Shown: positions 35,018 through 43,583 of the stretch, piece after piece
Layout of the letters: each line of letters starts with the position of its first letter
How positions within the stretch are numbered: the stretch's first letter is position 1
Assembly (NCBI RefSeq): GCF_003989795.1
Contig: NZ_RZHG01000022.1
Span: 62,001 to 126,000 of the forward strand
Source of the DNA: Vreelandella andesensis
GTDB taxonomy: Bacteria; Pseudomonadota; Gammaproteobacteria; Pseudomonadales; Halomonadaceae
DNA: 64,000 nucleotides
Direction of reading: 5' to 3'
The notes under the pieces: model-generated
Databases searched by the model: none
What the model saw: only the letters and a program-made list of their open reading frames with translations
Told to the model about the DNA's origin: nothing
Position numbers and translations under genes: made by a program

Positions 35018-36519
35018 GGCAGATACTCCCCTACCGCCACACGGGTCGCCCAGTCCAACGGACTAAATGGCAACCCTGCCAGCAGCCCTGCCCCAAGACT
35101 CACCACCGCTGTGAACACCGCAGGCCATAATAACCAGCCGTGGGTTTCCATGCGCCCAAGACACTGTTCATTAGGCCACTCGCCTTTCCCATGGGCCGGG
35201 CCCTCGCGGAACCAAAGGCGATGCAAGACGGGCAGAAAGTAAATCGCATTCAAGGTACTGCTTGCCACTAATACGGCAACCACCCAATACCTCTGTGCCT
35301 GAATAGCACCAACACCCAAGTACCACTTAGTGATAAAGCCAGCGATAGGCGGCAGACCAATCATCCCAAGTGCCCCCACGGTGAATGCCAAGCTGGTAAG
35401 TGGCATACGTTTCCCGGCACCGTCCATTTCATCAATACGATGGATACCTAGCTCTTCAGCGTAGTTACCTGCACAAAAAAACAGCGTGACCTTCATCAAG
35501 CCTTGATGCAGTAGATGCGCAAGCGCACCAATCGTACCGAAGGGGCCAAACAGACTAACGCCCAGTATGACGTAGGAAACTTGGCTAATAGTGGAAAACG
35601 CCAATCGGGGCTTTAGTTCTTGTTGGGCAATCGCGCGCAGCGAGCCGTAAATAATCGTGATTGACGCCGCAATAGCTAGCACGGTGGTGACACCAAGCGC
35701 TACGCTAAGCTCAATGCCATAAAGATCATAAATCACCCGAAGGATGCCAAAGGCACCTGCTTTTACAACCGCAACCGCATGCAACAGCGCACTAACCGGC
35801 GCAGGCGCTACCATTGCTCTTGGCAGCCAACCGTGCAACGGCACCATGGCAGCTTTAACCGCTAAACCACCCACCAACAAGGCAAATATCAGTGTCAACA
35901 AGCCACGATGATCATTGAGATAAGGCGATAACCCCCGCTCAGAAGCGAACGAGTGGTCGCCCGTTAAGCTGTAGAGCAATACCACACCGAGTAGTAGCAC
36001 CACCCCACCTGTTAAGGTATAACGCAGATAGACTCGTCCTGCTGCTAGCGCCTTGGCGGTGCCTGAGTGGACAACCAGCGGGTAGGTAGAAAGGGTCAAC
36101 ATTTCGTAGAAAATCAGAAACGTAAATAGATTACCGGCTAACGCGATACCCAAGGTACTCGCGACACACAGACTGAAAAAGCCAAAAAAGCGTTTGCGGT
36201 TCGCCGCCCCTTCTAAATAGCCGATCGCGTAGATGGTCGTACACAGCCACAGTAATGAAGAGAGCCCCGCAAACATCACCCCTAACGCATCAGCTCTTAA
36301 TACAAACTCAACGCCGCCCACTATCTGGAAACTAAAGGTGTCTTCAAAGCCCTGAGAGACCCGACCAACCATCAAGGTGACCAGGATAATTTTACTAACC
36401 GCGGCAAGCAGGTTAATGCTGGTACGTAGCCGCCGCGCGTCTTCAGGTAGAAGAAAAATAACCCCCGCGGCAACAAGGGAAACTGCTAACGTTGTTAGCG
36501 GTAGCCAAGCTGCATTCAT
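35014..36519 (-). CDS. MnhD-like monovalent cation/proton antiporter subunit
   Basis: This 501-residue ND2/4/5-type subunit is closest in feel to Mrp/Mnh subunit D. It has 13-14 membrane segments. TM5 carries E139 (LIFYEMLTLSTY), TM7 K222 (LAVKAAMVPLHGWLPRAM), TM8 a lysine in VAVVKAGAFG, and TM12 a lysine in GLPPIAGFITKWYLG. All the proton-path residues are therefore present. The frame opens at 36594, but the ATG at 36519 has GGGAGG nearby and overlaps the previous stop as ATGA; I chose it. The third gene of the operon. Confidence 0.87.
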   Translation of the reverse strand: MNAAWLPLTTLAVSLVAAGVIFLLPEDARRLRTSINLLAAVSKIILVTLMVGRVSQGFEDTFSFQIVGGVEFVLRADALGVMFAGLSSLLWLCTTIYAIGYLEGAANRKRFFGFFSLCVASTLGIALAGNLFTFLIFYEMLTLSTYPLVVHSGTAKALAAGRVYLRYTLTGGVVLLLGVVLLYSLTGDHSFASERGLSPYLNDHRGLLTLIFALLVGGLAVKAAMVPLHGWLPRAMVAPAPVSALLHAVAVVKAGAFGILRVIYDLYGIELSVALGVTTVLAIAASITIIYGSLRAIAQQELKPRLAFSTISQVSYVILGVSLFGPFGTIGALAHLLHQGLMKVTLFFCAGNYAEELGIHRIDEMDGAGKRMPLTSLAFTVGALGMIGLPPIAGFITKWYLGVGAIQAQRYWVVAVLVASSTLNAIYFLPVLHRLWFREGPAHGKGEWPNEQCLGRMETHGWLLWPAVFTAVVSLGAGLLAGLPFSPLDWATRVAVGEYLP

Positions 36520-38006
36520 GCGCCACCTCCCTGCAATAGCGCCAGTGGTAGGTGAGCCAATAAGCCGAGTGCAAAGGCCGCTAACGCCAAACAAAGCGCA
36601 ATAAGATCCATGCCGGGCGCTAATGGTTGGTACTGATGTCGAGGCGCCGTTTCATCGAAGGAGTAGCGAAAAACACGAAACACATAGGCAGCCGTCAGCA
36701 GCGTACCTATTAATAGCGCAGCAACAGCTACCCATTGCTGCGTCATCACCATCGCCTGGAGTAGCAGCCACTTTGCTGTGAACCCTGCACTAGGCGGTAG
36801 CCCCATCAGCGTAACGGATGCAATACCAAAAATAAGCAGTGATAGCGGTAACCGGCGGCTAGTCCCCGCCAGCCCCTTAATTGAGCTTTCACCAGTGGCA
36901 ATAATTAGATTGCCAACGGCCATAAACATAGCCGCTTTTGCCAACGAGTGGCCCATTAACTGTAGCCAAAAACCTTCCCAAGCCAGCGCGCCGGGGAGCG
37001 GCGAAACAGCAGACCCCAGCAACAGGGGAAAAGCCACCATTAAGTAACCCAGCTGACCTACCGTAGAAGACGCCACCAAGGTTTTAAGCGATTCGGCACG
37101 CCACGCAATTAGCCCGCCCCAAACGATCGCTAGCATGCCCAGCCATGCCACCAAGCGCGGAGCAAACAACGCATCGGGAAGCAAAATGCCCCACAGCATG
37201 ATCAGCATAAACAGCGAGGCTTTAATCACTAACGCCGCATGTAGTGCACTCACCGGTGTCCAGGCATTTTCATGCACAGGCGTTAGCCACCCGTGAAGCG
37301 GAAAAAGTGCCGCTTTCAGCGCCAATCCCGCACCTATCAGGGCAGCCGCCACCCAGGACACCGGGCTAGGCTCAACAACCTCAACCAAAGATTTGAGGTC
37401 AAGTTCCCCCCAATACCCAAGCAGCAAAGCCACACCAAGCAGGTAGGCAAGAGAGCCAACCAACGCTAACAGCAAATACCGCATACCCGCTTTTAGCGCA
37501 TCTGGCTTACCTGAAAGCAGTAACATACCCACGGCAGCTAGCCCCATTAGCTCTAACGCGGCGTAAAGGGTTAATAGATCCACCGCTAGCCAAATAAGCG
37601 ACAGCGCACTAATCAGCACACCCATCAACGGCCACAGCCATCGCGCGTGTTTACCGGGGTTGGTCAGTTGCAAATGTCCCGGCGTGTACATGGCAGCCGC
37701 CGTCCCCACCCACTGAGTGATCATTAACATTAAACCGCTCAGGCCGTTAAAGCGCAGCGACAGCTCAACGCCTGCAATATCCCATTGCCAACGCAGTAAC
37801 CCCACTTGCAGGTAGTCGACAATCAATAGTGCTCCAGCCAGCAAAATTGGCAGGCACGCAAGCGCAACGGGGAATAGGCGGCGCGGGGTAAAAAATGCGC
37901 CTAACAGGCCTATAAATATCGGTAACACTAAGATTGCCAGCAGCGCCCAGTGGCTATACCACTGCGGTTCAAACGTGCTTTCGTACAAGCCAAAGCGCCA
38001 TATCAT
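36516..38006 (-). CDS. NuoM/MnhD-like proton-conducting membrane subunit
   Basis: This is another ND2/4/5 paralog of 496 residues. TM5 carries E152 (AALELMGLAAVG). TM7 carries K231 (LALKAALFPLHGWLTPVHENAWTPVSALHAALVIKAS), and TM12 has GLPPSAGFTAKWLLLQ. The residues needed for proton movement are kept. It is distinct in sequence from the next two genes, so the operon holds three separate antiporter-type modules, as in complex I, but no quinone or NADH module. Overlaps its neighbours by ATGA on both sides. Confidence 0.87.
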   Translation of the reverse strand: MIWRFGLYESTFEPQWYSHWALLAILVLPIFIGLLGAFFTPRRLFPVALACLPILLAGALLIVDYLQVGLLRWQWDIAGVELSLRFNGLSGLMLMITQWVGTAAAMYTPGHLQLTNPGKHARWLWPLMGVLISALSLIWLAVDLLTLYAALELMGLAAVGMLLLSGKPDALKAGMRYLLLALVGSLAYLLGVALLLGYWGELDLKSLVEVVEPSPVSWVAAALIGAGLALKAALFPLHGWLTPVHENAWTPVSALHAALVIKASLFMLIMLWGILLPDALFAPRLVAWLGMLAIVWGGLIAWRAESLKTLVASSTVGQLGYLMVAFPLLLGSAVSPLPGALAWEGFWLQLMGHSLAKAAMFMAVGNLIIATGESSIKGLAGTSRRLPLSLLIFGIASVTLMGLPPSAGFTAKWLLLQAMVMTQQWVAVAALLIGTLLTAAYVFRVFRYSFDETAPRHQYQPLAPGMDLIALCLALAAFALGLLAHLPLALLQGGGA

Positions 38007-38683
38007 TGCGCATGCCCCGTAGCGTCACTGTCACTTTCTAGTGCGAGCAGACCTTCTAACGAAACCAGTTGCCGAATGAGCAGCACGCCTAACAAAGTAC
38101 CCAGCCAAGCAATGGTCAACCCCACGCTGATCAATGCCTGTGATCCAGGCATGGTGCCCGCCATTCCCGCTAGCAAAAGAAACACACCAGACCCCAAAAC
38201 ATTGAAGGCCATTAAGCGGCGCAGCATATGTCTGTGTAGCGCAAATGCCCCCATTGCTGTGGCTACAATAACAACGGCAGCGATAATTAGCGGATGCTCT
38301 GTCGGTGAGTAAGCCATGTCAGGCAATAAAAACCAAATGGCGCCACCTATCATCACACTCCAGGCCAGCGCCAACACTGCGCGTACCACTTTATGAGACC
38401 AACGATGGAGGGAGCGGTCATAATGGGGCACCTTTTCAGCAGTGGCAGGGAATGCATTCAGTGCATAAAAAAAGCTGCCCCCCGTCAGCGTCAACCCGAG
38501 TACAAGCTCTGCCAACGCCAACCCAGGTGCATCAAACAGCCACCACGAAAGACTCATCAATAACGCAAATAGCAAAAACAGACTACTCGCCCGTTTTAAG
38601 TGGCGATCAAACAAACAGGCAAGCGCTGCGGCTACTAGACAGAACGCTACACCGACTTCTACATAGTCAATTGACGCTATCAT
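38003..38683 (-). CDS. Fused MbhD/DUF4040-like and MnhC/NuoK-like membrane subunit
   Basis: This 226-residue protein has six or seven membrane segments. The N-terminal half (about 1-80) carries FDAPGLALAELVLGLTLTGGSFFYAL, matching the DUF4040/MbhD motif APDVALAE...G. The C-terminal half (about 120-215) resembles MnhC/NuoK: HRHMLRRLMAFNVLGSGVFLLLAG and SQALISVGLTIAWLGTLLGVLLIRQL. In Mrp complexes these are separate or part of MnhA/B and MnhC; here they are one polypeptide. It is the first gene of the operon, immediately upstream of the three antiporter subunits (ATGA overlap). The alignment is by eye. Confidence 0.78.
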   Translation of the reverse strand: MIASIDYVEVGVAFCLVAAALACLFDRHLKRASSLFLLFALLMSLSWWLFDAPGLALAELVLGLTLTGGSFFYALNAFPATAEKVPHYDRSLHRWSHKVVRAVLALAWSVMIGGAIWFLLPDMAYSPTEHPLIIAAVVIVATAMGAFALHRHMLRRLMAFNVLGSGVFLLLAGMAGTMPGSQALISVGLTIAWLGTLLGVLLIRQLVSLEGLLALESDSDATGHAQ

Positions 38684-38729
38684 AAGCCTTCGCTGATTCC
38701 TTGCATCGGCTGCGGGTTTGGATGCTCGG

Positions 38730-39395
38730 CTAAGCTAAACGCTCGCTTAGCCACTTGCCAATATCGTTAACCTGCTGAGGGCAAAGCGCATGCGCCATAG
38801 GGTACTGGCGATAATTAACCTTGTAGCCCATTTCTTTTAGACGATCGACACCACTTCGCCCCAGGGTTTCAGGAACGATGGGGTCAAAATTGCCGTGGTG
38901 TGCTTCTATCGCTATATCGCGATTGGATTCAGCTAAATCGATGCTATCGGCTGTCGCAAAATAGGTCGACATAGCCAACAGCCCACCAAGAGGCTGAGGG
39001 AATGAGAGCGCCGCCTGATAGGCAACTGCACCACCCTGGGAAAACCCAGCAACGATAATCCGCTGGCTATCGATCCCTTGATCGATCTGCTCTTCAATTA
39101 ATGCCTGGATGCGTTCGGCAGATGTTTTCAGCTGAGCTTCATCCACCCGACGCCCTAAATCCATAGCGAGAATGTCATACCACGCGGGCATTACCATGCC
39201 GCCATTAATCGTGACCGGTAAACGCGGCGCATGGGGCATAATGAAACGTACATGTGCGGAGTCCGGTAGGTTAAGGGCTGGTACTAGCGGCTCGAAATCG
39301 TGCCCATCGGCACCCAACCCGTGAATAATAAACACGCACGCGTCGGCAGGTTGACCATTTTTCGGTTCAATAATCAGTTCGCCTGGGGCTGTCAT
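38730..39395 (-). CDS. Carboxylesterase/phospholipase-like alpha/beta hydrolase
   Basis: This cytosolic serine hydrolase of the carboxylesterase II family has about 221 residues. The oxyanion region is IIHGLGADGHDF, the nucleophile elbow GFSQGGAVAYQAAL (G-x-S-x-G), the acid in NFDPIVPETLG and the histidine in YPMAHALCPQQ. The frame is open to 39428, but the ATG at 39395 (MTAPGELII) has AAGGA eight bases upstream and is preferred. The natural substrate is unknown. Not part of the antiporter operon: about 46 bp lie before the next start on the same strand. Confidence 0.9.
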   Translation of the reverse strand: MTAPGELIIEPKNGQPADACVFIIHGLGADGHDFEPLVPALNLPDSAHVRFIMPHAPRLPVTINGGMVMPAWYDILAMDLGRRVDEAQLKTSAERIQALIEEQIDQGIDSQRIIVAGFSQGGAVAYQAALSFPQPLGGLLAMSTYFATADSIDLAESNRDIAIEAHHGNFDPIVPETLGRSGVDRLKEMGYKVNYRQYPMAHALCPQQVNDIGKWLSERLA

Positions 39396-39468
39396 GAGCT
39401 CGTTCCTTGCTGACGTTAAAAGCGCCACCCTAGCGCAAAGTAGCGCGTTGGGCGAGTCATTTACCTGC

Positions 39469-41238
39469 TTAAAACGGCCAAACTAGTGGAATAAGCGTTA
39501 AAGCAATGGCCCCCGTCAATAGGTTTAGGCCGCCACCAACGCGCAAGAAATCGCTGACCCGATAGCCGCCTGGGCCATGCACCATGAGATTCGTTTGATA
39601 ACCAATCGGCGTTAAAAAACTAGCCGAGGCAGCAAACATTACCGCCACCACGTAGGGCATCGGATTAACGCCCAGACTTTCCGCCGCCGCCATGACCACC
39701 GGAAAAATGATCACCGCAGCGGCATTATTGGTCACTAGCTCGGTCAACATGGCCACGACGCAATACGTAGTAATTAAAAGTAGCATCGGGTTACCCGCCA
39801 CCAACGACAATACACTACCCGCTAGGAAATCCGCCGCGCCGGACGTCTGCAGCGCAGCCCCCACCCCGAACGATGCCGCAATGGTCAGAAGTACCTGTGT
39901 ATCCAGGCCACGTTTAGCAGCCCCCACGGAACAACAACCGGACAACAACGCCAGCGCTGCACCCAACATGGCGGCATTTAGCATGCTTAATACGCCTAAC
40001 GCCGCCAGCAGCACGGCCCCCAACAAAATCGCCCAGGCGAGCGGTGCTTTTTCATGCACGGGCCGCGCGGAACCGTTCAGCTCGCTGATCAAAAGAAAGT
40101 CTTTCGACTGGCGGTGGCGCTCAATGAAAGGCGGGCGTGCTTCTAACAGCAGCACATCAGCAGGCTGCAAACGCACTTGGCCCAAGTTTCCCGTCACTCG
40201 TTCGCCGCCACGACAGATTGCTAATACAACCGCGCCATACAATGTTCTAAAACGCCCATCACGAATACGTTGCCCAATGAACTGGCACTGGTTCGACACC
40301 ACCGCTTCAACCAAGCGACGCTCTTTAAACTCTTTTTCCAAACTTGAGGCCTCATCACGAGAAGGGATAAGCCCACGTATCTGCTGTAACTCAACAGCGG
40401 CGTCCGAGGTGCCCACAAAGACGAGCCGGTCACCCGCTTTTAACTGCTCGCCTGGCCCCACCACACTGACTACGTTGCCAGCGCGCTCAATTTCAACTAA
40501 GAACAGCTCTTGAAGATGGCGCAGCCCAGCCTCTTCCACCGTACGGTCAACCAGCACGCCCACAGGATCAACTTCCATTTCAATGGTGAACTCGCGAGGG
40601 TTCGCAAACGCTTTTGACATCCCCTCTCGTGAAGGTAATAAACGTGGCCCCAAAAAGATAAGATAAGCAAGGCCCGCCAGAGCGACAGGAATGCCCACCC
40701 ATGCCAAATCAAATAAGCCCATTGCCAACGCGGGATGGCGTTCTACCAACAGCCCATGAACGACCAAGTTCGTACTCGTGCCAAATAGCGTAATGGTGCC
40801 ACCTAAGATAGAAGCAAAGCTGAGCGGCATTAAAAGCCGCTGGGGAGAAAGCCTTAACCGTCGGCTCCAGCTCATGACAGCCGGGATGTAGGTAGCGACA
40901 ACGGGGGTGTTATTAAGAAAACCACTCAACGAGGCCACAGGTAGCAGAAGCCGAACAAGCGCACCACGTTCACTGTTAGGGCGACCCAGTACATAGCGAA
41001 TAATCAGGTCAATACCGCCAGTTTCACGAATACTGGCAACCAACACGTACATGAACGCTACGGTAAACAAACCACTGTTAGAAAAGCCGCCTAGTGCCTG
41101 TTGTGGGTCAATGATACCCAAGGTCATTAACACCACGACGGCACCGAGCAGAATAATATCCGGCCCTAATCGAGACAGTGTCATCAAAGGGAAAATAGTG
41201 AGCACCACCCCCACGGCTATCCAAGCATCCAGCAACAT
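39469..41238 (-). CDS. SLC13-family permease with two TrkA-C domains
   Basis: This inner-membrane carrier has 589 residues. Two clusters of membrane helices carry the SLC13/DASS pairs FLNNTPVVATYIPAV and VTNNAAAVIIFPVVM at equivalent places. Between the halves are two RCK_C/TrkA-C ligand domains (about residues 200-285, AGDRLVFVGTSDAAVELQQ, and 295-375, LQPADVLLLEARPPF). Such proteins transport sulfate or other anions with Na+, or their substrate is unknown. The apparent frame opens with a TTG at 41256; the ATG at 41238 has AGGGA at suitable spacing and was chosen. Confidence 0.87.
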   Translation of the reverse strand: MLLDAWIAVGVVLTIFPLMTLSRLGPDIILLGAVVVLMTLGIIDPQQALGGFSNSGLFTVAFMYVLVASIRETGGIDLIIRYVLGRPNSERGALVRLLLPVASLSGFLNNTPVVATYIPAVMSWSRRLRLSPQRLLMPLSFASILGGTITLFGTSTNLVVHGLLVERHPALAMGLFDLAWVGIPVALAGLAYLIFLGPRLLPSREGMSKAFANPREFTIEMEVDPVGVLVDRTVEEAGLRHLQELFLVEIERAGNVVSVVGPGEQLKAGDRLVFVGTSDAAVELQQIRGLIPSRDEASSLEKEFKERRLVEAVVSNQCQFIGQRIRDGRFRTLYGAVVLAICRGGERVTGNLGQVRLQPADVLLLEARPPFIERHRQSKDFLLISELNGSARPVHEKAPLAWAILLGAVLLAALGVLSMLNAAMLGAALALLSGCCSVGAAKRGLDTQVLLTIAASFGVGAALQTSGAADFLAGSVLSLVAGNPMLLLITTYCVVAMLTELVTNNAAAVIIFPVVMAAAESLGVNPMPYVVAVMFAASASFLTPIGYQTNLMVHGPGGYRVSDFLRVGGGLNLLTGAIALTLIPLVWPF

Positions 41239-41336
41239 ACTTTGCGTCCCTAACAAAAAATGTAGGAGTATTGTGCCGCCCTACTGATATTCTAAAAAGT
41301 TATTTTTAGAAACACAGTAAGATCAAAAAAGAATAT

Positions 41337-41392
41337 GAGGCGTGAGGCGTGAGGCGTGAGGCGTGAGGCGTGAGGCGTGAGGCGTGAGGCGT
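41337..41392. repeat. Eight-copy 7-bp tandem repeat
   Basis: GAGGCGT is repeated eight times without a mismatch between the SLC13 gene start and the cold-shock gene terminator. It is non-coding. Seven is not a multiple of three, and nothing in either frame looks coding, so it is probably a slipped-strand minisatellite near a promoter; it lies about 100 bp upstream of the SLC13 start. Confidence 0.95.
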
Positions 41393-41430
41393 GAACAGGG
41401 TACTGAAAGGATGGAAAGGATAGAAACAAA

Positions 41431-41452
41431 AAACCCCGCTTTCGCGGGGTTT
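41431..41452 (-). terminator. Rho-independent terminator of cold-shock gene
   Basis: AAACCCCGC-TTTC-GCGGGGTTT is a perfect 9-bp GC-rich stem with a tetraloop. T-runs lie on both sides, so it may work in both directions. It lies 49 bp after the csp stop. Confidence 0.9.
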
Positions 41453-41500
41453 TTATGCATATCAGCGTTACACGCTAACAGCGAACATTATAAATTCTAA

Positions 41501-41704
41501 TTAAAGAACTTTAATGTTAGAAGCCTGAAGGCCTTTTTTACCCTGAGTGACGTCGAAGGAAACCTTCTGGCCGTCTTGCAGAGTTTTGAAACCGTCAGCT
41601 TGAATTTCAGAGAAATGTGCGAACAGGTCGTCGCCATTATCGTCAGGAGAAATGAAGCCAAAACCTTTAGTGTCGTTAAACCACTTAACGGTACCAGTTG
41701 CCAT
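41501..41704 (-). CDS. CspA-family cold-shock protein
   Basis: This small single-stranded RNA/DNA-binding protein of 67 residues (normal) melts RNA structure, mainly in the cold. The RNP-1 motif [10 protein letters not shown] and RNP-2 DLFAHFSEI are exact, and the [16 protein letters not shown] start and [11 protein letters not shown] terminus are canonical. A long leader (about 150 nt to the likely promoter) precedes it, as in other cspA-type genes. Which paralog it is cannot be told. It has a strong terminator. Confidence 0.96.
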   Translation of the reverse strand: MATGTVKWFNDTKGFGFISPDDNGDDLFAHFSEIQADGFKTLQDGQKVSFDVTQGKKGLQASNIKVL

Positions 41705-41873
41705 GATCGAAATCCTCGATGTAGCTTGATGTAGAGCCGGGTAATACCCGAATTACAGTGGGTAGAACAAGAAACTTTCACCAGACTAAACGCTTTGCGT
41801 TTCGATACTGCTGACAACGTTCGACTTGCTAACCAACTGTGCTCAGCATGCACCTAACTTAGCTGCACGTCAA
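41705..41873 (-). promoter_or_regulatory. Structured leader and promoter region of the cold-shock gene
   Basis: On the minus strand TTGACG (41873-41868) is a plausible -35. Two short dyads follow in the transcribed region: AAACGC-TTT-GCGTTT (41788-41802) and CGGGTA-A-TACCCG (41738-41750). They resemble the structured 5' leaders of cspA genes that act as cold sensors. The -10 is poor, and a thermosensor role is inferred. Confidence 0.4.
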
Positions 41874-41892
41874 TATAGTGGTGGAAAAAATG

Positions 41893-43557
41893 TCAGGCTG
41901 ATGACCTATCTACCGCCATCATCCACCCCGCTGCTTTTTCAGCAATCATTAACGTTGGTGAGTTAGTGTTACCACTGGTGATGGTTGGCATAATGCTGGC
42001 ATCCACCACACGCAACCCTGTGACGCCTATCACCCGAAGTTTTGAATCCACAACGGCCATTGGATCGTCGTCGCGGCCCATTTTCGTGGTGCCTACCGGG
42101 TGAAAAATCGTCGTGCCAATATCGCCGGCCAATTTGGCCAACTCATCGTCACTTTGATATTGAAGCCCCGGTTTAAACTCTTCTGGCTGATACTTAGCAA
42201 ATGCCTGCTGCTCGGCAATGCGCCGCGTCACCCGTAAAGAATCTGCCGCTACCTTGCGGTCTTCTTCCGTACTCAGGTAGTTAGGTTCAATGGCGGGCGC
42301 AGTTTGTGGATCACGGTTTTTGATCCGTACCGAGCCACGGCTGGTTGGGTTGAGATTGCAGACACTAGCGGTAATGGCAGGAAACCCATGCAGCGGCTGG
42401 CCAAACGCATCCAGGCTTAATGGCTGTACGTGATATTCGATGTTGGCATGCTGGTAATCGTCAGAGCTGCGCGTAAAGATGCATAGCTGTGAAGGTGCCA
42501 TGCTCATCGGGCCAGAACGTTTAAGCGCGTATTCCAAACCAATTTTGGCTTTCCCCAACAGGGTGTTGGCCATCGTATTGAGCGTTTTTGCTCCTTTCAC
42601 CTTATAAACGGAACGAATTTGCAGGTGATCCTGCAGGTTCTCACCCACCCCGGAAAGCGCTGCCACTACGTCAATACCATGGCGCTGCAGCAATTCGGGG
42701 TCGCCAATACCAGAAAGCTGCAAAATTTGGGGAGATCCGATTGCCCCTGCGCTCAGCACCACTTCTTTCTTCGCCGCCACGGTAAGCACTTTGCCCTCGC
42801 GAAGAAGCTCGGCGCCTACGCAGCGCGGTTTGCCATCTTGCTGCTCAAACAGCAGTCGATTGACGTGGGTAGAGTGCCAGACAGTCAGGTTAGAGCGCCC
42901 TTTGATCGGCCGCAAAAACGCTTTAGACGTATTCCAGCGCCAGCCGCCACGCTGGTTAACTTCGAAGTAGTTGACGCCTTCGTTATCGCCGCGATTGAAA
43001 TCTTCAGTATGCGGAATACCGGCTTGAACCGCCGCCTCTGCGAAGTCATCCAACACTTTCCAACTTAAGCGCTGTTTTTCGATCCGCCATTCACCACCAT
43101 GACCATGATAACGGCGGTGCTCGGCATCCCCGTCACCACTCTCATCCAGTCGATGGTGGTCTTCGTGTTTCATGAAATCTGGCAGACAGTTGTCCCACCG
43201 CCAAGCGTCGTCCCCGGTCAACTCGGCCCAGTGGTCGTAATCCCGCGCCTGACCACGCAGATAAAGCATCCCATTGATGCTGGAACAACCACCCAGCGTT
43301 TTACCCCGCGGATAAATCAATGAGCGGCCATTGAGCCCTTTGTCAGGCTCAGTGCGAAACAGCCAGTCAGTGCGCGGGTTGTTGATGCAATAGAGATACC
43401 CGACAGGGATATGAATCCAGTGGTAGTTATCCGGCCCTCCCGCTTCAATCAGCAGTACCTTGTTATTAGGATTGGCACTGAGCCGATTAGCCATCAGGCA
43501 CCCTGCGGTGCCTGCACCAATCACGATATAATCGAAATTATTAGCAACATCTGACAT
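41893..43557 (-). CDS. GMC-family FAD-dependent alcohol dehydrogenase (DddA/HpdH-like)
   Basis: This 554-residue flavoprotein is of the choline-dehydrogenase type. The FAD-binding start is YIVIGAGTAGCLMANRLSANPNNKVLLIEAGG, the GMC signatures are GKTLGGCSSINGMLYLRG and GAIGSPQILQLSGIG, and the C-terminal active site is TIFHPVGTTKMG...SIMPTITSGNTNSPTLMIAEKAA. It is 26 bp downstream of an mmsA-type gene, with a LysR gene beyond. This three-gene set matches DddA-DddC-DddR of Halomonas and HpdH-MmsA-HpdR of Pseudomonas. The likely substrate is therefore 3-hydroxypropionate (or 3-hydroxyisobutyrate), giving malonate semialdehyde. The family alone would only say alcohol dehydrogenase; the substrate is inferred from context. 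Confidence 0.87.
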   Translation of the reverse strand: MSDVANNFDYIVIGAGTAGCLMANRLSANPNNKVLLIEAGGPDNYHWIHIPVGYLYCINNPRTDWLFRTEPDKGLNGRSLIYPRGKTLGGCSSINGMLYLRGQARDYDHWAELTGDDAWRWDNCLPDFMKHEDHHRLDESGDGDAEHRRYHGHGGEWRIEKQRLSWKVLDDFAEAAVQAGIPHTEDFNRGDNEGVNYFEVNQRGGWRWNTSKAFLRPIKGRSNLTVWHSTHVNRLLFEQQDGKPRCVGAELLREGKVLTVAAKKEVVLSAGAIGSPQILQLSGIGDPELLQRHGIDVVAALSGVGENLQDHLQIRSVYKVKGAKTLNTMANTLLGKAKIGLEYALKRSGPMSMAPSQLCIFTRSSDDYQHANIEYHVQPLSLDAFGQPLHGFPAITASVCNLNPTSRGSVRIKNRDPQTAPAIEPNYLSTEEDRKVAADSLRVTRRIAEQQAFAKYQPEEFKPGLQYQSDDELAKLAGDIGTTIFHPVGTTKMGRDDDPMAVVDSKLRVIGVTGLRVVDASIMPTITSGNTNSPTLMIAEKAAGWMMAVDRSSA

Positions 43558-43583
43558 GAACTGGCTCCCGTAACGTAATGGCG

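Noticed and set aside
38003-38683. Identification of the operon as DabAB (CO2/bicarbonate uptake)
   Set aside because: DabB-type NuoL proteins pair with the large DabA (DUF2309) protein; no such gene lies here and the operon has three paralogs plus an MnhC-like half.
39692-40513. Long open frame (273 codons) on the plus strand inside the SLC13 permease gene
   Set aside because: It is antisense to a clear SLC13 protein and its product is serine/threonine-rich without motifs; it is a codon-bias shadow.
41337-41392. Possible CRISPR-like array or mobile-element end repeat
   Set aside because: The unit is 7 bp with no spacers and no cas genes are near; it is a plain tandem repeat.
41497-41853. 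118-codon minus-strand frame that covers the csp gene
   Set aside because: It runs in another frame through the csp leader and gene; the CspA frame has exact RNP motifs and is the real one.
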